Of a stretch of DNA of 7,703 bases, positions 6,865 through 7,703 are shown one piece after another. The notes below the pieces were generated by a model. That model was given only the letters and a program-made list of their open reading frames with translations, was not told the origin of the DNA and ran no database searches. The position numbers were made by a program, and so were the translations under genes. The DNA lies in NCBI GenBank assembly GCA_046723645.1, contig JBKOUY010000182.1, forward strand, positions 1 through 7,703, given 5' to 3'. The DNA is from DASQUK01 sp046723645. Its GTDB lineage: Bacteria; Actinomycetota; Acidimicrobiia; Acidimicrobiales; VFJN01. The stretch's first letter is position 1. The number at the start of each line of letters is the position of its first letter.

Positions 6865-6894
6865 TGACCGGGATAGACGTACGTGTGCGGTCAA
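6865..6894 (-). promoter_or_regulatory. Possible promoter/operator of the RibD-C-family gene
   Basis: The 103-base gap upstream of the reductase-like gene is less GC-rich than its surroundings. It holds TTGACC (plus-strand GGTCAA 6889-6894), resembling a -35 hexamer on the minus strand. TGACCG (6865-6870) and CGGTCA (6888-6893) form an inverted repeat around the self-complementary ACGTACGT (6877-6884). No -10 element stands at the normal 16-18-base distance, so the promoter assignment is weak. Confidence 0.25.
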
Positions 6895-6942
6895 ACTCAT
6901 CGCGCGTGCGCGACGAGTGCCCCGAAGGCTCGGAGGTGGTCC

Positions 6943-7144
6943 TCACGCACCGTGCTCCGGGGGCCACATGAGGCACTGCCAGCCCGTGGCCAGCAGTCGC
7001 CGGCGGAACCCGGATGACGTCGCCGCTCCACTCGCCTCCCCCGCGGCGCACCGCCTCCCGCTCTGCGGGGCCGAACTCTTCGGCGAGGAAGGCGCGCACT
7101 TCTTCGACCCATGCCCGCTGCCGCTCGGTGAGCCCGAAGTCCAC
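6943..7144 (-). pseudogene. Acyl-CoA dehydrogenase remnant (frameshifted, truncated)
   Basis: From GTG 7144 the frame reads MDFGLTERQRAWVEEVRAFL and on to SGDVIR (residue 45), the standard N-terminal helix of acyl-CoA dehydrogenases (ACADs). The family motif then continues in another frame as FRRRLLATGW and WPPEHGA, matching the ACAD pattern FRRKL-x-x-x-GW...WPxEYGG. Reading GG instead of GGG at plus-strand 7009-7011 joins both parts. A TGA at 6943-6945 then ends the product after about 66 residues, whereas the family needs about 380, so the FAD-binding and catalytic parts are missing. A further frame after the stop reads VREDHLRAFGALVAHAR up to 6897, which I could not assign. The gene begins 12 bases after the PPOX gene with no clear ribosome-binding site. 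An intact ACAD probably once stood here; a sequencing error could explain the frameshift but not the missing C-terminus. Confidence 0.75.
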
Positions 7145-7156
7145 GGCCGCAGGGGA

Positions 7157-7537
7157 TCAGGGGGCGTCGCCGTCGCCGCCCGGCGTGAAGCGGAACAGCA
7201 GGTGGCTGTAGCGCGCCACCGGCGTGCCATCGCCCAGCCGGTAGGTGGCGGCCGTGGTGAGGAAGTGGCCCTCGTCCCCGATGGCCTCGGCCCGGCCGAG
7301 GAGCTGGACGCCGCGCAGCTCCTCGTAGACGTCCCCGTCCTCCACGAGACACGTGACCTCCGCGTCGCGCAGCAGGTTCTTGTACTTCTGCGAGCCCCGG
7401 TAGGTCAGGAATCCCGGCGCGCCGTCGACGAACCCGTACCACATGGCCACCAGGTGCGGCCGCCCGCCCGGCCCGGTCGTCGCCAGCGCCATCGTGTGCC
7501 GGCAGCGCAGGAAGCGGTCGACCTCATCGGGCGCCAT
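7157..7537 (-). CDS. PPOX-class (pyridoxamine-phosphate-oxidase-like) flavin/F420-binding protein
   Basis: This 126-residue protein has the split beta-barrel fold of the PNPOx/FDOR superfamily. MAPDEVDRFLRCRHTMALATT (1-21) leads into GPGGRPHLVAMWYGFVDG (22-39), FLTYRGSQKYKNLLRDAEVTCLVEDG (43-68) and YEELRGVQLLGRAEAI (71-86). In related proteins the SQKxxNL and RPH-V-MW segments contact the FMN or F420 phosphate. Actinobacterial members often use coenzyme F420; others bind FMN or heme, and the cofactor is not certain here. I chose ATG 7537 because family proteins normally start shortly before the DxFL helix. ATG 7579 would add 14 residues and overlap the upstream amidohydrolase end by 11 bases, and remains possible. 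The downstream dehydrogenase remnant lies 12 bases away, suggesting a former operon. Confidence 0.85.
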   Translation of the reverse strand: MAPDEVDRFLRCRHTMALATTGPGGRPHLVAMWYGFVDGAPGFLTYRGSQKYKNLLRDAEVTCLVEDGDVYEELRGVQLLGRAEAIGDEGHFLTTAATYRLGDGTPVARYSHLLFRFTPGGDGDAP

Positions 7538-7568
7538 GGCGATCGACGGCCGCTGCGTGTGCGGCGCC

Positions 7569-7703
7569 CTAGGCGGCATCGCCGTCGAACCCGTACAGGC
7601 GCGCCGCATTGGCGCCGAGGATGCGGTCGAGCGCGTCGTCGCCCAGCGGGGCGGCGTTGGCCCGCGCGGTCTCGACCGTGCCCGGGAAGTCGCAGTCCCA
7701 GTG
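7569..7703 (-). CDS. Amidohydrolase family 2 (TIM-barrel metal hydrolase), C-terminal part
   Basis: The gene starts beyond the right edge; its last 44 residues are visible. They read HWDCDFPGTV at the edge, then LDRILGANAARLYGFDGDAA before the TAG stop. The pattern S-D-x-P-H-W-D-x-D-F-P followed some 20 residues later by I-L-G-x-N-A-A-R-L-Y-G-F is characteristic of the amidohydrolase-2 (ACMSD-like) family. The catalytic aspartate falls just before the visible part. Such enzymes hydrolyse or decarboxylate cyclic acids and often occur in actinobacterial catabolic clusters beside acyl-CoA dehydrogenases. That agrees with the dehydrogenase remnant and the PPOX gene on the same strand; the PPOX start follows this stop by 31 bases. 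The substrate cannot be inferred. Confidence 0.82.
   Translation of the reverse strand, partial: HWDCDFPGTVETARANAAPLGDDALDRILGANAARLYGFDGDAA

Noticed and set aside
6662..7144. A 160-codon frame continuing from the dehydrogenase start through to the RibD-C-family gene
   Set aside because: Only the first 45 residues are acyl-CoA dehydrogenase. The rest is frameshifted read-through and an out-of-frame shadow of the downstream gene, so it is reported as a pseudogene.

Overview
The window is very GC-rich and densely coding, with short intergenic gaps and strong G/C preference at third codon positions. It looks like an actinobacterial chromosome. Acyl-CoA metabolism genes, a PPOX/F420-type flavoprotein family member, an amidohydrolase-2 family tail and a GTG start support this. 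I cannot fix the taxon below phylum. No tRNA, rRNA, CRISPR array, insertion sequence or phage gene is visible.

Layout: (1) 1-1797, plus strand: the 3' end of a crotonase-family (enoyl-CoA hydratase/isomerase) gene, joined by an ATGA overlap to a class I adenylate-forming acyl-CoA ligase. (2) 1824-3725, minus strand: a complete copper amine oxidase with the topaquinone site and copper-binding histidines intact. (3) 3726-3799: a divergent promoter gap filled by a large nested palindrome. (4) 3800-5422, plus strand: a VAO-type FAD oxidase resembling alkylglycerone-phosphate synthase. (5) 5419-6234, minus strand: a class I SAM methyltransferase whose stop shares a CTAG with the preceding gene. 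(6) 6264-6839, minus strand: a RibD-C/dihydrofolate-reductase-family protein, probably co-transcribed with the methyltransferase. (7) 6943-7144, minus strand: a frameshifted and truncated acyl-CoA dehydrogenase remnant. (8) 7157-7537, minus strand: a PPOX-class flavin/F420 protein. (9) 7569-7703, minus strand: the C-terminus of an amidohydrolase-2 family enzyme.

How the genes may work together: the crotonase/ligase pair at the left and the dehydrogenase remnant with amidohydrolase and PPOX protein at the right look like parts of catabolic clusters for acyl-CoA or aromatic/terpenoid-like substrates. In the middle, the amine oxidase (amine to aldehyde, ammonia and peroxide) and the FAD oxidase diverge from one palindrome-containing gap, so they are probably regulated together. 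The substrates cannot be told from sequence alone.

I did not find a convincing new multi-gene system. The most unusual signals are the nested palindrome at 3729-3780, which also covers the amine oxidase ribosome-binding site, the hairpin over the methyltransferase start, and the decayed acyl-CoA dehydrogenase gene.
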